Below, one piece after another: positions 25,144 to 36,885 of a stretch of 64,000 bases of DNA. A program made the translations under genes and the position numbers. The stretch covers positions 3,658,001 through 3,722,000 of the forward strand of contig NZ_CP033092.2 in the NCBI RefSeq assembly GCF_003697165.2, read 5' to 3'. Position 1 is the stretch's first letter. Every line of letters starts with the position of its first letter. Origin of the DNA: Escherichia coli DSM 30083 = JCM 1649 = ATCC 11775. GTDB taxonomy: Bacteria > Pseudomonadota > Gammaproteobacteria > Enterobacterales > Enterobacteriaceae. The notes beneath the pieces are model-generated. The model was not told the DNA's origin. It made no database searches and saw only the letters and a list, made by a program, of their open reading frames with translations.

Positions 25144-25737
25144 ATGGAAAGATACCTGCACCTGTTAAGTCGGGGAGATAAAATTGGCCTGACATTGATT
25201 CGTCTGAGTATTGCGATTGTTTTTATGTGGATTGGGTTATTAAAGTTTGTCCCTTACGAGGCAGACAGCATTACACCATTCGTCGCAAACAGTCCACTAA
25301 TGTCGTTCTTTTATGAACACCCGGAAGACTATAAACAGCATCTGACTCACGAAGGCGAATACAAACCAGAAGCAAGAGCATGGCAAACGGCTAATAATAC
25401 CTATGGTTTTTCCAACGGTCTTGGCGTCGTGGAGGTGATTATTGCTCTGCTGGTTTTGGCTAATCCTGTCAATCGCTGGTTAGGTTTATTGGGTGGGCTG
25501 ATGGCATTTACCACGCCGCTGGTAACACTCTCATTTTTAATCACCACCCCGGAGGCATGGGTACCCGCATTGGGTGACGCTCATCATGGTTTCCCTTATT
25601 TATCCGGTGCTGGTCGTCTGGTATTGAAAGATACTCTGATGCTGGCAGGTGCTGTCATGATAATGGCAGATTCGGCGCGGGATATTCTTAAACAACGCAG
25701 TAATGAATCCAGTTCAACGTTAAAAACTGAATATTGA
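25144..25737 (+). CDS. rclC: RclC, inner-membrane protein (DUF417 family)
   Basis: This 197-residue protein has about four membrane spans (LTLIRLSIAIVFMWIGLLKF near residue 17, then about 95-110, 115-135 and 165-180) and a hydrophilic periplasmic loop with HPEDYKQHLTHEGEYKP between the first two. It is RclC (YkgB), DUF417, needed with RclA and RclB for hypochlorite survival. The ATG at 25144 gives MERYLHLLSRGDK; an earlier in-frame start three codons upstream is possible. It is last in rclABC and is followed by a hairpin. Confidence 0.94.
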   Translation: MERYLHLLSRGDKIGLTLIRLSIAIVFMWIGLLKFVPYEADSITPFVANSPLMSFFYEHPEDYKQHLTHEGEYKPEARAWQTANNTYGFSNGLGVVEVIIALLVLANPVNRWLGLLGGLMAFTTPLVTLSFLITTPEAWVPALGDAHHGFPYLSGAGRLVLKDTLMLAGAVMIMADSARDILKQRSNESSSTLKTEY

Positions 25738-25770
25738 TAATCCGAACACTGTCTGTTGTTCACTTTTTCA

Positions 25771-25808
25771 GGCGTCAGGCTCCCTTTCTGATGATGAAGC
25801 CTGACGCC
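25771..25808 (+). terminator. Hairpin after rclC
   Basis: GGCGTCAGGCT (25771-25781) pairs perfectly with AGCCTGACGCC (25798-25808). It lies 33 nt after the rclC stop, between convergent rclC and an aldo/keto reductase gene. There is no U-run on the + side, so efficiency is uncertain. Confidence 0.6.
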
Positions 25809-25896
25809 ATATTACCGGAGATATGACAGAGTGAAGGTCAATATCACTCCCCTATTAAAAGATTCTTGTCGTCTCAGGTAAAATAAGTGATTAATA

Positions 25897-26766
25897 TCAA
25901 TCATGTATTTTTACAGCAAGACAACCACGAACAAACTCAGGATTAAAATGTTTTACCGATTCCCCAACATAACCCAAATCAAGCGAACTAATTTGCGCCA
26001 TTTCTTTCTCTGTCAGTGAGAAATCCCAAATAGCAAAATTTTCTTCGATACGCTGTTGATGTGTCGATTTCGGAATAACGACCACTCCCCGTTGAATATT
26101 CCAACGCAGAATGACCTGAGAAATCGATTTTTGATGGGCATCTGCAATACTCTGAAGCAGATTATTTTCAAAGGGTTTATGTCGTCCACCACCTAACGGA
26201 GCCCATGCTTCAGGCTGCACGTTATAATACTTCATGGTTGCCAGCGCCTCTGGTTGGGCAAAATAGGGATGCAACTCGACCTGGTTGACCATCGGTTTAA
26301 CTCTTACCGTTTCACAAAAGTTCGCCAGAACATGAGGGTAGAAATTGGAAACCCCAATCGCTTTTAATTTGCCCTCTTCATAGGCATCTTCGAGTGCACG
26401 CCACGCACTAAAATAATCGCGCATGGCCTGGTGCAATAAATAGAGATCGAAGTATTCTAGCCCCGATTTTTTTAATGATGCTTCAATACCTGCTGCTGCA
26501 ATATCCTGATTCAACATATCCTGCACCCACAATTTAGACGTTATAAATAACTCTTCTCGGGTACATAAACCTTCAGATATGGCTTCACGAACGGCTTCAC
26601 CGACGGCATCTTCATTACCGTATACCGCTGCAGTGTCGATGAGTCGATAACCCGTGCGGATAGCATTCAACACTGACTGTTTGCACACGTCTTTATCGGT
26701 AACCTGAAAAACACCAAATCCCATCATCGGCATTTTCAGATTGTTACTTAATACGGAAAATTCCAC
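25897..26766 (-). CDS. Aldo/keto reductase (AKR5-like)
   Basis: A 289-residue NADPH-dependent aldo/keto reductase with the family landmarks: MMGFGVFQV near the N terminus, the tetrad Asp and Tyr in LIDTAAVYGNED, Lys in FITSKLW, His in DLYLLHQAM, and the cofactor loop VVVIPKSTHQQRIEENF. I favour a GTG start at 26766 (MEFSVLSNN), because an ATG five codons upstream is itself followed by GGAGGGAC, which reads better as the ribosome-binding site of the GTG. It is not a K-12 gene as far as I recall. It diverges from ykgA and converges with rclABC, suggesting a role in reducing reactive aldehydes; substrate unknown. Confidence 0.88.
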   Translation of the reverse strand: MEFSVLSNNLKMPMMGFGVFQVTDKDVCKQSVLNAIRTGYRLIDTAAVYGNEDAVGEAVREAISEGLCTREELFITSKLWVQDMLNQDIAAAGIEASLKKSGLEYFDLYLLHQAMRDYFSAWRALEDAYEEGKLKAIGVSNFYPHVLANFCETVRVKPMVNQVELHPYFAQPEALATMKYYNVQPEAWAPLGGGRHKPFENNLLQSIADAHQKSISQVILRWNIQRGVVVIPKSTHQQRIEENFAIWDFSLTEKEMAQISSLDLGYVGESVKHFNPEFVRGCLAVKIHD

Positions 26767-27013
26767 TGTCAGTCCCTCCATTAGGTATGAACAATGAGTC
26801 TACGTTAAAACGTAACCTCAAATTAGTATGTGGATTTTGATATCACTTATGCAAAAAATTCATTAATAATGTAGGACTGAAACCTCTCTATTTTTGGGGC
26901 AATGAAGCAGGCGCTATCAGTGCTTTTGCCTTGGGACTTGCTGTTTTTGATACACTTAGGGCCCAGGACATAACGAAAATGTGCGATATGACAAAGAATT
27001 AACGGAGTATGTG

Positions 27014-27871
27014 ATGATCAGGCAGAAGATTCTACAGCAGCTCCTGGAGTGGATTGAGTGCAATCTTGAGCACCCTATTTCAATCGAAGATATCGCACAG
27101 AAATCTGGCTACAGCAGACGCAACATCCAGCTTCTGTTCCGAAATTTCATGCATGTGCCTTTGGGAGAATACATTCGCAAACGAAGGCTTTGTCGTGCCG
27201 CCATTCTTGTCCGGCTCTCCGCGAAATCTATGCTTGATATTGCACTCTCTTTGCATTTTGATTCACAGCAGTCATTCAGCCGCGAATTTAAAAAGTTATT
27301 CGGCTGCTCTCCCCGTGAATACCGCCACCGTGATTATTGGGATCTCGCAAATATCTTCCCTTCTTTTTTAATACGTCAACAGCAAAAGACGGAGTGTAGA
27401 TTAGTCAACTTTCCTGAGACACCTATTTTTGGCAATTCATTTAAATATGATATTGAAGTGTCGAATAAATTACCGGATGAAGAAGTCAAACTGCGACGTC
27501 ATCATTTAGTCAGATGTATGAAGAATTTTAAGACGGATATCTATTTCGTCTCCACGTTCGAACCATCAACAAAATCGGTCGATTTGCTCACAGTTGAAAC
27601 TTTTGCCGGTACGGTATGCAAACAAACCGATTCAGAGATGCCGAAAGAGTGGACAATTAACCGAGGACTGTATGCCTCTTTCCGCTATGAAGGTGAGTGG
27701 GAGCACTACCCTGAATGGGCGCGAAACCTCTATCTGATGGAATTACCTGCCAGGGGGTTAGCCAGAGTGAACGGCAGTGATATTGAGCGATTTTATTACA
27801 ATGAAAACTTCGTCGAAATTGATAGCAATAACATTGTTTGCGAAATTTTTATCCCCGTTCGCCCGGTTTAG
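27014..27871 (+). CDS. ykgA: YkgA, AraC/Rob-type regulator with GyrI-like effector domain
   Basis: A 285-residue protein. The N-terminal 110 residues form a double AraC/XylS helix-turn-helix (IEDIAQKSGYSRRNIQLLF and MLDIALSLHFDSQQSFSREF, followed by FGCSPREYR), close to SoxS/Rob/MarA. The remaining part (about 120-285) is a GyrI-like/SOUL-type ligand domain as in Rob (PKEWTINRGLYASFRYEGEW). K-12 is recalled to carry a shortened ykgA; this copy looks complete. The ATG at 27014 (MIRQKILQQLLEWIE) fits the family start; an in-frame start 11 codons upstream is less likely. It diverges from the aldo/keto reductase gene, its most likely target by position. Confidence 0.88.
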   Translation: MIRQKILQQLLEWIECNLEHPISIEDIAQKSGYSRRNIQLLFRNFMHVPLGEYIRKRRLCRAAILVRLSAKSMLDIALSLHFDSQQSFSREFKKLFGCSPREYRHRDYWDLANIFPSFLIRQQQKTECRLVNFPETPIFGNSFKYDIEVSNKLPDEEVKLRRHHLVRCMKNFKTDIYFVSTFEPSTKSVDLLTVETFAGTVCKQTDSEMPKEWTINRGLYASFRYEGEWEHYPEWARNLYLMELPARGLARVNGSDIERFYYNENFVEIDSNNIVCEIFIPVRPV

Positions 27872-27943
27872 CCTGTAACTCCATCACATAAGATTTACCC
27901 TACCCTGCCACCGTCTAATCGGTGCCAGGGTAGGTATTCAGTA

Positions 27944-27976
27944 AATAATGGCGCTGCGCATGTCAACGCCATTATT
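27944..27976. terminator. Hairpin between convergent ykgA and fdeC
   Basis: AATAATGGCG (27944-27953) pairs with CGCCATTATT (27967-27976), flanked by A/T-rich tracts on both sides, so it can serve both converging genes. An imperfect GC hairpin with one mismatch (about 27903-27930) lies just before it on the ykgA side. Confidence 0.6.
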
Positions 27977-27995
27977 ATTTATTACATCGTCGTTT

Positions 27996-30900
27996 TTATT
28001 TCTCCTCAGCGCCTTCAGTATCTGCAGGAACGGCGTTAATTGTCACAGTCACTGGTTTCATTTCATACCCTCCATATGTCAAAGAGTTGAATGTGAATGT
28101 GTATGTACCTGGCTTGTTGGTACTAAATGTACGCGTGATTTTCCCGCTCGCGAAATGGTCATTTTTCGACGGCAGGAACTGATAATCCGCCTCTGTCACC
28201 CCTTCCGGAGCCTCAATGTCGACCCACATGGTTCCTCCTACGGGGTTGACACCCGACATCAGAGTAACCGTCAGTGTTGCAGTAGTCTTCCCGTCCGCCA
28301 CCAGAGAATCTACACGCTCTGGAGATGCAGCGAGCACCGCGTTTTTATCATCCGCGACGAATTTAGATTCGGCAGTTTTCGTCGATTCCTGACCGTCGGC
28401 CTGTTCCACTTTCGCCGTGAGTGTATATGTCGCTGCGACAGTGGTCGTGGCGGTGAAAATAGCCTGCCCTTGCTCATTCGTTGTCGCCGTCCCATTGGGA
28501 GTCAGAACTAAATTTTCCGGGCTGGCAGTCAGCGTCACTTCGCTATCTTTCAGCAGGTTGTTATTGGCATCAGTCACCGTAACTTTATACGTCTGTTTGG
28601 TTTTGCCGTCCGCCACTGCACGGTTGCCAATCACCTCAATACTGGAGATGGTCGCCGTAGTCTTATCAGCCACAAACGTTACAGACTGCGCATTCGAAGG
28701 CTGGTCATTTCCTGCTGACGCCGTGATCTCATAGGTTCCGGCAGTCACGGAAACCACTTTCAGTTCCGCTTTACCCTCCTTGTCGGCGTTCACCATGATA
28801 TTACCGTCTGCAAGCGGTTTGACGCCCCGAGGCAGATTAAAGACGACCACAGCGCCAGGAAGAAGGTTGCCGTATTGATCCTTAACCGTTGCCGTCAGCG
28901 TAAAGGCATCTTTGCCGTTTGCCACTTTTTGAGCAGCGGCGTCTACCTCCAGGCTCGCCTGACCGGTACTGAAATCCGCCTTGAATTTCACCTTGACCGT
29001 CTTCTGAGAGTTTTTCACCGAGGCCTCGATCTCAAGTTCCCCTGCAACCGTTGACATAAGCTCAATGTCCACTTTCCCTGCCGCATTGGTTGTTACTGTA
29101 TTCCCCGTCTTGCTGGTCACACCCTGCGGTAAAGTCAGCGTAACTTCTTGCCCCTGCAACGGGTTACCATAGCTGTCCACGACGGTCAGGGTGATCTGGT
29201 TAGCAGACTGTCCATTAGCCAGTTGGTTATTAACCTTCACTGTCATATCACGAATCTCAGCCTTAGATGCGTCACCTGCAACATTCAGCACCAGTGGCTG
29301 AGCAACGGCATTTTGGCCGTTCACTCGCGGCATCACAGACAACTGACCCGCGGCAGATCCCAGCGTTAAGGTCGACACGTAGACCCCATTACCTTTCTCT
29401 GTCCAGTTTCCTGCTGAAGGACGCTCACTCCCCGTGCTGGCGGCACCACTAAACACTGGTGCATCTGGCTTCAGCCCGGTGACCGGATTCCCGTACGCAT
29501 CCTTCATGGTGAAGGTGAGTTCCGTCGTCGTTTTAACCGTTGGAGTTTTATTGTCCGCAACAAGCGTAGAGTTCGCTGATGACATCTCTCCGGCAATAAC
29601 AGTCAGCTGCGCGGCTTCGGTGGCTGCAGGCTGGCCGTTGAAGAGCGGCATGACACGAAGCTCGCCCGTCTTTCCGCCTGTAGTTAACGTAGCAACATAG
29701 GAACCGTCACCTTTTTCGGTCCAACTGGAAACGGTCGCCCCTTCAGAGGCGGTCCCCGTCAAACTTGCCGACAACGAAAGACCACTGATAGCGTTGCCAT
29801 GCGCATCTTTCGCCACCAGCGTTACGGTTGTGCTTTCACCGGCTTTTACGTGATCTTCTGCGACAGAGACTTTCGACTGGTTTGAAGATAATGCATCAGC
29901 CACCACGGTTACTTTTGCCGCATTTGCTGCCGCGTCCTGCCCATTGAGCTTCGGCATAACGTCTAATTCACCCGCCGTAGTGCCGAGAGAAATCTGCGCA
30001 GTCCAGGTCCCGTCGCCATTATCCGTCCAGCCTGATGCCGTAGAACCAGCAGCAGCTGCGCCCGATAATGACGGTGCATCCGGATTGAGGCCAGTTACAG
30101 GGTTGTCATTAGCATCTTTTGCCGTCCAGATTGCCGTAACTGTACCGCCAACCACCGGTTTATCAGGATTCAGTGTGATGGACGAATGTGCTGCATCAAG
30201 CGGCCCGGCAACAAACTTCAGCGTTTGTTGTAATGTGCCCAGCTGATACTGCTCGCTGAAGGCACGCACAACAACGTTTCCGGCACGGGTCGAAGAAACC
30301 GTGGCGCTGTAAACCCCTGGTTTTATTTCCGAAATGGCACCAACGGTTACACCATTAGTGTCTTGCGGAACAAGTCGCAGGCGGCTGGCTTCTCCCGTCA
30401 CCGGATTACCCTCGGAGTCCACCGCTGTCAGTGTCAGCGTGTAGGCTTGCTGACCATCAGCAACCACATCACCTGACGGCTCGTTAGCACTCAGGGTGGA
30501 GTTTGACACATCCATCATCGTGGCCCGCAGTTCTGCAGTGACAGTTTTGCTCATGTCATCAACGCTAACAGTAATCGTTGCCTCACCTGACTGCGTTCCG
30601 GTAGTAAAGACAGACTGATACACCCCTGCTTCAGTTTCGGTGAACTCACCCAGTGTTGGCTTTGCCTGTGATTTAGTGGCCTTCAGGGTACGAGTCACAA
30701 TATTTCCAGCCGGTTTGAAGGTTAGTTCAGTCTTGATCTGATCTTTCATGCCCGTGACTGGCTGGCCCTCGGCGTCGCGCAGAGACAGCACCAGCGGCTT
30801 TTGCTCATTACCGTTAGCAAGCATTTGAATACGGCTCTGACCGTCAAGCGTTAACGCCGTACGATCGGCGCTCATACCAGCTCCGCTAATAACTACTTCT

Positions 30901-32246
30901 GTCTGCACACGTTTCGAGGCATTGCCTTTGTTATCGTAGGCAATCGCTGAAATCGCATAATAATTGTCTTTGCCTGCCTGATAAGCCGGGAGCGTCACTT
31001 GCCACTGATTGCCCTGCCCCGTAATTTTTCCGCCTGCGGCCAGCAAAGACGGCGCTTCCCATTGCACATTTTTCAGACCGTGAGTTGCTTTGCTGACCAC
31101 AAGCCCCAGGGAAACCGTCTGGCCACCCTTGCCTTCAATACGCTCAGGCAGAGCAATACGGATCACTTCAGATTTGCGATACTCAAGAACGATATTGTTA
31201 TTACGCTCAACCAGGTCATAGCGGCTGCCTGCCAGCATTCGACGCTCGCGAATGCTGTCTGTATCGAGTTGTTTTTCCAGAGGTTCGCCAATCCGATAAT
31301 TAACTTCCAGGCCAAAGCGAGTGTCATTCTCACCACTCTTGCCCTGCTTATGCCCGGCACTCAGGGTCAGAAGAGGCACTGGCGTGTAATTCACTTCAGC
31401 GGTAATCGCATGTGGATCTTTCTGGCGTTTATCTTTACCAAACAGCCCGACTTCATCGCCATAATACTGTTCATACATCAGGCTTGCGCCAAGCTGCGGC
31501 CAGGCAGGTAAATAGCCCTCAGCACGAATATCCCAGCCATTCGCCGGGCGTTCCTGATAATCCTCAACATCCGGCGATTTTTTCCAGCCAGAAGCCCGGA
31601 TATAACCATTGGCGCTCAGTTTCAAATAATCACGCCAGTATTCCGCACCAACACCAATGCGGGTATGACTACGGGATAAATCATGATCGATAAAAGTATT
31701 CACCCCCGCCATCCAGTCATTTTCTGAAAAATGACGCCAGCCAAAACCAATATTTGACTGAGTACGATCGTCGGTACGATGTATTGCCCCCTGAGTGAAC
31801 AACATATTTGTCGGTGTATCATAAATCGGATAAAGCATTTCCAGCGAAGAGTCCTTCAGCGAGAAATTTTTATCGACATTCAGTTTGACGCGCGCAGTAC
31901 CGTATTTCCCGAGCCACTCCTGAATTTCCTGGTTAGCTTTAGCGGTGGCCATTCCGGTAATAAAGTTACGTGTCGCATCGCTATCTGGCTGACTGCTTAA
32001 AAATGTCCCGGCATTAGCGGCAAGCGACGCGACATTTTTCTCCACGTTATTATCAGCAGTTACCGTAGTATTTTCCATGCTCAACCGTGGCTGAACCGCA
32101 TGCTGCGCACGTGCTGCCATTACTGGCGTAAAGGTGACAGCGAGTGGAAAAAGAACCTGAACAGAGATATTTGCCCACGCCACGCAGCGGGCCAGAACTG
32201 AATAACGAAATCGTGGCTGTTTATTGTCTGTTTTATAACGTGACAT
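27996..32246 (-). CDS. fdeC: FdeC, intimin-like inverse autotransporter adhesin
   Basis: A 1416-residue type Ve (inverse) autotransporter. The order is: an extended signal region (to about residue 45, ending VMAARAQ), an intimin/invasin-type N-terminal beta barrel (about 85-390; WLGKYGTARVKLNVDKNFSL, FGWRHFSENDWMAGVNTF), then a long passenger made of tandem bacterial Ig-like (Big_1) domains with recurring motifs such as KDANDNPVTGL, VKDQYGNLLPGA and ANGKDAFTLTATV. FdeC (EaeH) mediates adhesion to epithelial cells and is conserved in E. coli, while K-12 is recalled to carry a disrupted copy. Here the frame is intact from start to stop. The start follows GGAAATTATCTCA. No LysM domain is obvious. 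Confidence 0.95.
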   Translation of the reverse strand: MSRYKTDNKQPRFRYSVLARCVAWANISVQVLFPLAVTFTPVMAARAQHAVQPRLSMENTTVTADNNVEKNVASLAANAGTFLSSQPDSDATRNFITGMATAKANQEIQEWLGKYGTARVKLNVDKNFSLKDSSLEMLYPIYDTPTNMLFTQGAIHRTDDRTQSNIGFGWRHFSENDWMAGVNTFIDHDLSRSHTRIGVGAEYWRDYLKLSANGYIRASGWKKSPDVEDYQERPANGWDIRAEGYLPAWPQLGASLMYEQYYGDEVGLFGKDKRQKDPHAITAEVNYTPVPLLTLSAGHKQGKSGENDTRFGLEVNYRIGEPLEKQLDTDSIRERRMLAGSRYDLVERNNNIVLEYRKSEVIRIALPERIEGKGGQTVSLGLVVSKATHGLKNVQWEAPSLLAAGGKITGQGNQWQVTLPAYQAGKDNYYAISAIAYDNKGNASKRVQTEVVISGAGMSADRTALTLDGQSRIQMLANGNEQKPLVLSLRDAEGQPVTGMKDQIKTELTFKPAGNIVTRTLKATKSQAKPTLGEFTETEAGVYQSVFTTGTQSGEATITVSVDDMSKTVTAELRATMMDVSNSTLSANEPSGDVVADGQQAYTLTLTAVDSEGNPVTGEASRLRLVPQDTNGVTVGAISEIKPGVYSATVSSTRAGNVVVRAFSEQYQLGTLQQTLKFVAGPLDAAHSSITLNPDKPVVGGTVTAIWTAKDANDNPVTGLNPDAPSLSGAAAAGSTASGWTDNGDGTWTAQISLGTTAGELDVMPKLNGQDAAANAAKVTVVADALSSNQSKVSVAEDHVKAGESTTVTLVAKDAHGNAISGLSLSASLTGTASEGATVSSWTEKGDGSYVATLTTGGKTGELRVMPLFNGQPAATEAAQLTVIAGEMSSANSTLVADNKTPTVKTTTELTFTMKDAYGNPVTGLKPDAPVFSGAASTGSERPSAGNWTEKGNGVYVSTLTLGSAAGQLSVMPRVNGQNAVAQPLVLNVAGDASKAEIRDMTVKVNNQLANGQSANQITLTVVDSYGNPLQGQEVTLTLPQGVTSKTGNTVTTNAAGKVDIELMSTVAGELEIEASVKNSQKTVKVKFKADFSTGQASLEVDAAAQKVANGKDAFTLTATVKDQYGNLLPGAVVVFNLPRGVKPLADGNIMVNADKEGKAELKVVSVTAGTYEITASAGNDQPSNAQSVTFVADKTTATISSIEVIGNRAVADGKTKQTYKVTVTDANNNLLKDSEVTLTASPENLVLTPNGTATTNEQGQAIFTATTTVAATYTLTAKVEQADGQESTKTAESKFVADDKNAVLAASPERVDSLVADGKTTATLTVTLMSGVNPVGGTMWVDIEAPEGVTEADYQFLPSKNDHFASGKITRTFSTNKPGTYTFTFNSLTYGGYEMKPVTVTINAVPADTEGAEEK

Positions 32247-32811
32247 TGAGATAATTTCCTGATGAACGAATTAACGAACATAGGCAGACACAAATAATGG
32301 CGTCTGCTTGTCAGAAAAACCGGGGATTTCCCGGTTTCCTTTTCCACAGAAAAGGAAATACCTTTATGTAAGAAAGTACACCGCCACCTAATATATCCAG
32401 TGTCTGTAGCCACTCATCAGGTGGTTGGGCGCGGGATTATATTTTTATTTATGGGTAAAAATTTAGCTTTTTGTGCAAGTCATTAAATAGATACTTAAGT
32501 TATATTTCTTACTCTGCGGGCAGTGAATAATTCATTATTCAGAGTGAATAATAATGACCCGCCTTTAATTAACTGCTATTGGGAGTACGTCGAAGTAAGT
32601 ATATACGCCGGGATAAACCAATATATTTTTTATGGACATTCATTTTTATTCATCGGACTGTAAATTCCGGGGATATCGAACTTGCACGACTAATCTCAAC
32701 CCTCAAACAGATTTATGAATTTTGTTCATAACCCCTGACAAATCCTGCCGTCTAATCGAGCTCTTCCCTTTACGTTATGCTTCTCATGAACGATAACGGA
32801 AGGATAACACC
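32247..32811. other. Intergenic region upstream of fdeC and the aldo/keto reductases
   Basis: About 565 bases separating divergent fdeC and the two-gene reductase operon. It is AT-rich and should hold both promoters, but I find no clear sigma-70 pair, operator or RNA gene. The size is compatible with H-NS silencing of fdeC. Confidence 0.45.
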
Positions 32812-35603
<2,792 letters not shown>

Positions 35604-35742
35604 TGGCGATTTCCTTGTAGAAGCATCCTCTTCACACACACTCATGAAGGGGGGCATAGATGCTATTATTTTAACCACATTATTAGTAACAATGATAATC
35701 TGGCTGTATCGAAAATAATTCTAAACTTTCAGGAGATTTATT

Positions 35743-35793
35743 ATGAATAAACGTATCCTCACGATTGCGCCATTCTTCTTACCGATATTCTGA
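35743..35793 (+). pseudogene. Truncated 5' remnant of a gene divergent from LysR
   Basis: An ATG with a good AGGAG site at 35731-35735 opens a 16-codon frame (MNKRILTIAPFFLPIF) that stops at 35793, only 9 nt before the 3' end of the next LysR gene. The beginning looks like an exported or membrane protein start (Lys-Arg then hydrophobic). The arrangement is that of a LysR-controlled gene whose body was removed by deletion. Whether the short peptide is made is unknown. Confidence 0.45.
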
Positions 35794-35802
35794 CACACAT
35801 CA

Positions 35803-36729
35803 TTAACTTTCTATTTTTACTCTTTTCTCCACCATAAAATCAATAAAAGCACGAACTTTAGAGGGCATTCTCACCCGTGATGAAACATATATATAAAATC
35901 CAGGAAATGAAACGGCCCAATCCTCAAGAATCGGCTGTAACTTGCCCGCATTGATATGTTCAGCGATTGCAAAATCCAGATGTTGAATGATACCCGTTCC
36001 ATTCAGCGCCATTCGTATCATGCTTTCGTCATCATTAGAAATATACTTACCTGACACCTCTATTTCGAACTCTTCATTACCCCCCACAACATTCGAAAAC
36101 TCCCATGCTGAGAGTGCACCGCTACTTTTATGCCGCAACCGAAGACAATTATGGTTACTCAATTCCTGAGGAGTTTCAGGAATACCGTGTTCTTTTAAAT
36201 AATCTGGCGATGCCACAGTAACCAGTTTAATAAGCGGAGAAACAGGAACGGCAGTCATATGCTCATCCAGTCCTTGCTCAAGACGTATGCCCACATCACA
36301 GCCGTCCGCAATAATGTTAGATAAACCGTCATCCATAATGAGTTCTATCTTTGTTTTAGGGTAACGAGTAAGAAACTCGCCAATATGAGGCTCAACAAGC
36401 ATCCTTGCTGCAACACGGGAGGAATTTATTCTCAACAGTCCTGTAGGTTCAAGTTGGGTATCACCGACATCTTTCAACGCATCATCAATTTGCCCCAAAG
36501 CCGACACCAGCACTTCATACAGATGCTGTCCTTCCTCAGTAAGCGACATATTGCGGGTCGTACGGTATATCAGCTTGGTGTTAAGACGTTCCTCAAGAGA
36601 TTTTAAATTCTGGGACAATGCGGCCCGCGTAATACCCATTTCAGAGGCTGCTCTGGAAAAACTGCCGGCACGAACAATCAGCGCAAACCAGGCAAGAGAA
36701 GGCAAAATTGAAGGCTCTATTTTCATCAT
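35803..36729 (-). CDS. LysR-type transcriptional regulator
   Basis: A 308-residue LysR regulator with the HTH at about residues 10-65 (AASEMGITRAALSQNLKSLEE ... IYRTTRNMSLTEEGQ) and a C-terminal effector domain. Two adjacent ATG codons (36729 and 36726) lie 6-9 nt after AAGG; the earlier is used here. It resembles the LysR protein at 34710-35603 in overall plan, though the two are not identical. It diverges by about 156 nt from a hydrolase and flavin-reductase pair, the likely targets by position. Confidence 0.87.
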   Translation of the reverse strand: MMKIEPSILPSLAWFALIVRAGSFSRAASEMGITRAALSQNLKSLEERLNTKLIYRTTRNMSLTEEGQHLYEVLVSALGQIDDALKDVGDTQLEPTGLLRINSSRVAARMLVEPHIGEFLTRYPKTKIELIMDDGLSNIIADGCDVGIRLEQGLDEHMTAVPVSPLIKLVTVASPDYLKEHGIPETPQELSNHNCLRLRHKSSGALSAWEFSNVVGGNEEFEIEVSGKYISNDDESMIRMALNGTGIIQHLDFAIAEHINAGKLQPILEDWAVSFPGFYIYVSSRVRMPSKVRAFIDFMVEKRVKIES

Positions 36730-36885
36730 TGTAAACCTTAACTTAACACTGTGATAGATATTAGACCATTGATGATAACCAATACAAGTCATACTATTAC
36801 GCCGTTCGCGATATGAACACGAATGCCAGTTGCGGATAATAGAAATGATATTTAAATCTGTTTAGGCAAATCCCTGGAGCTTGAA

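Noticed and set aside
29000..30500. Repeated sequence within fdeC considered as DNA repeats or CRISPR
   Set aside because: The similarity is at protein level between tandem Ig-like domains; there are no regular identical spacers or direct repeats.
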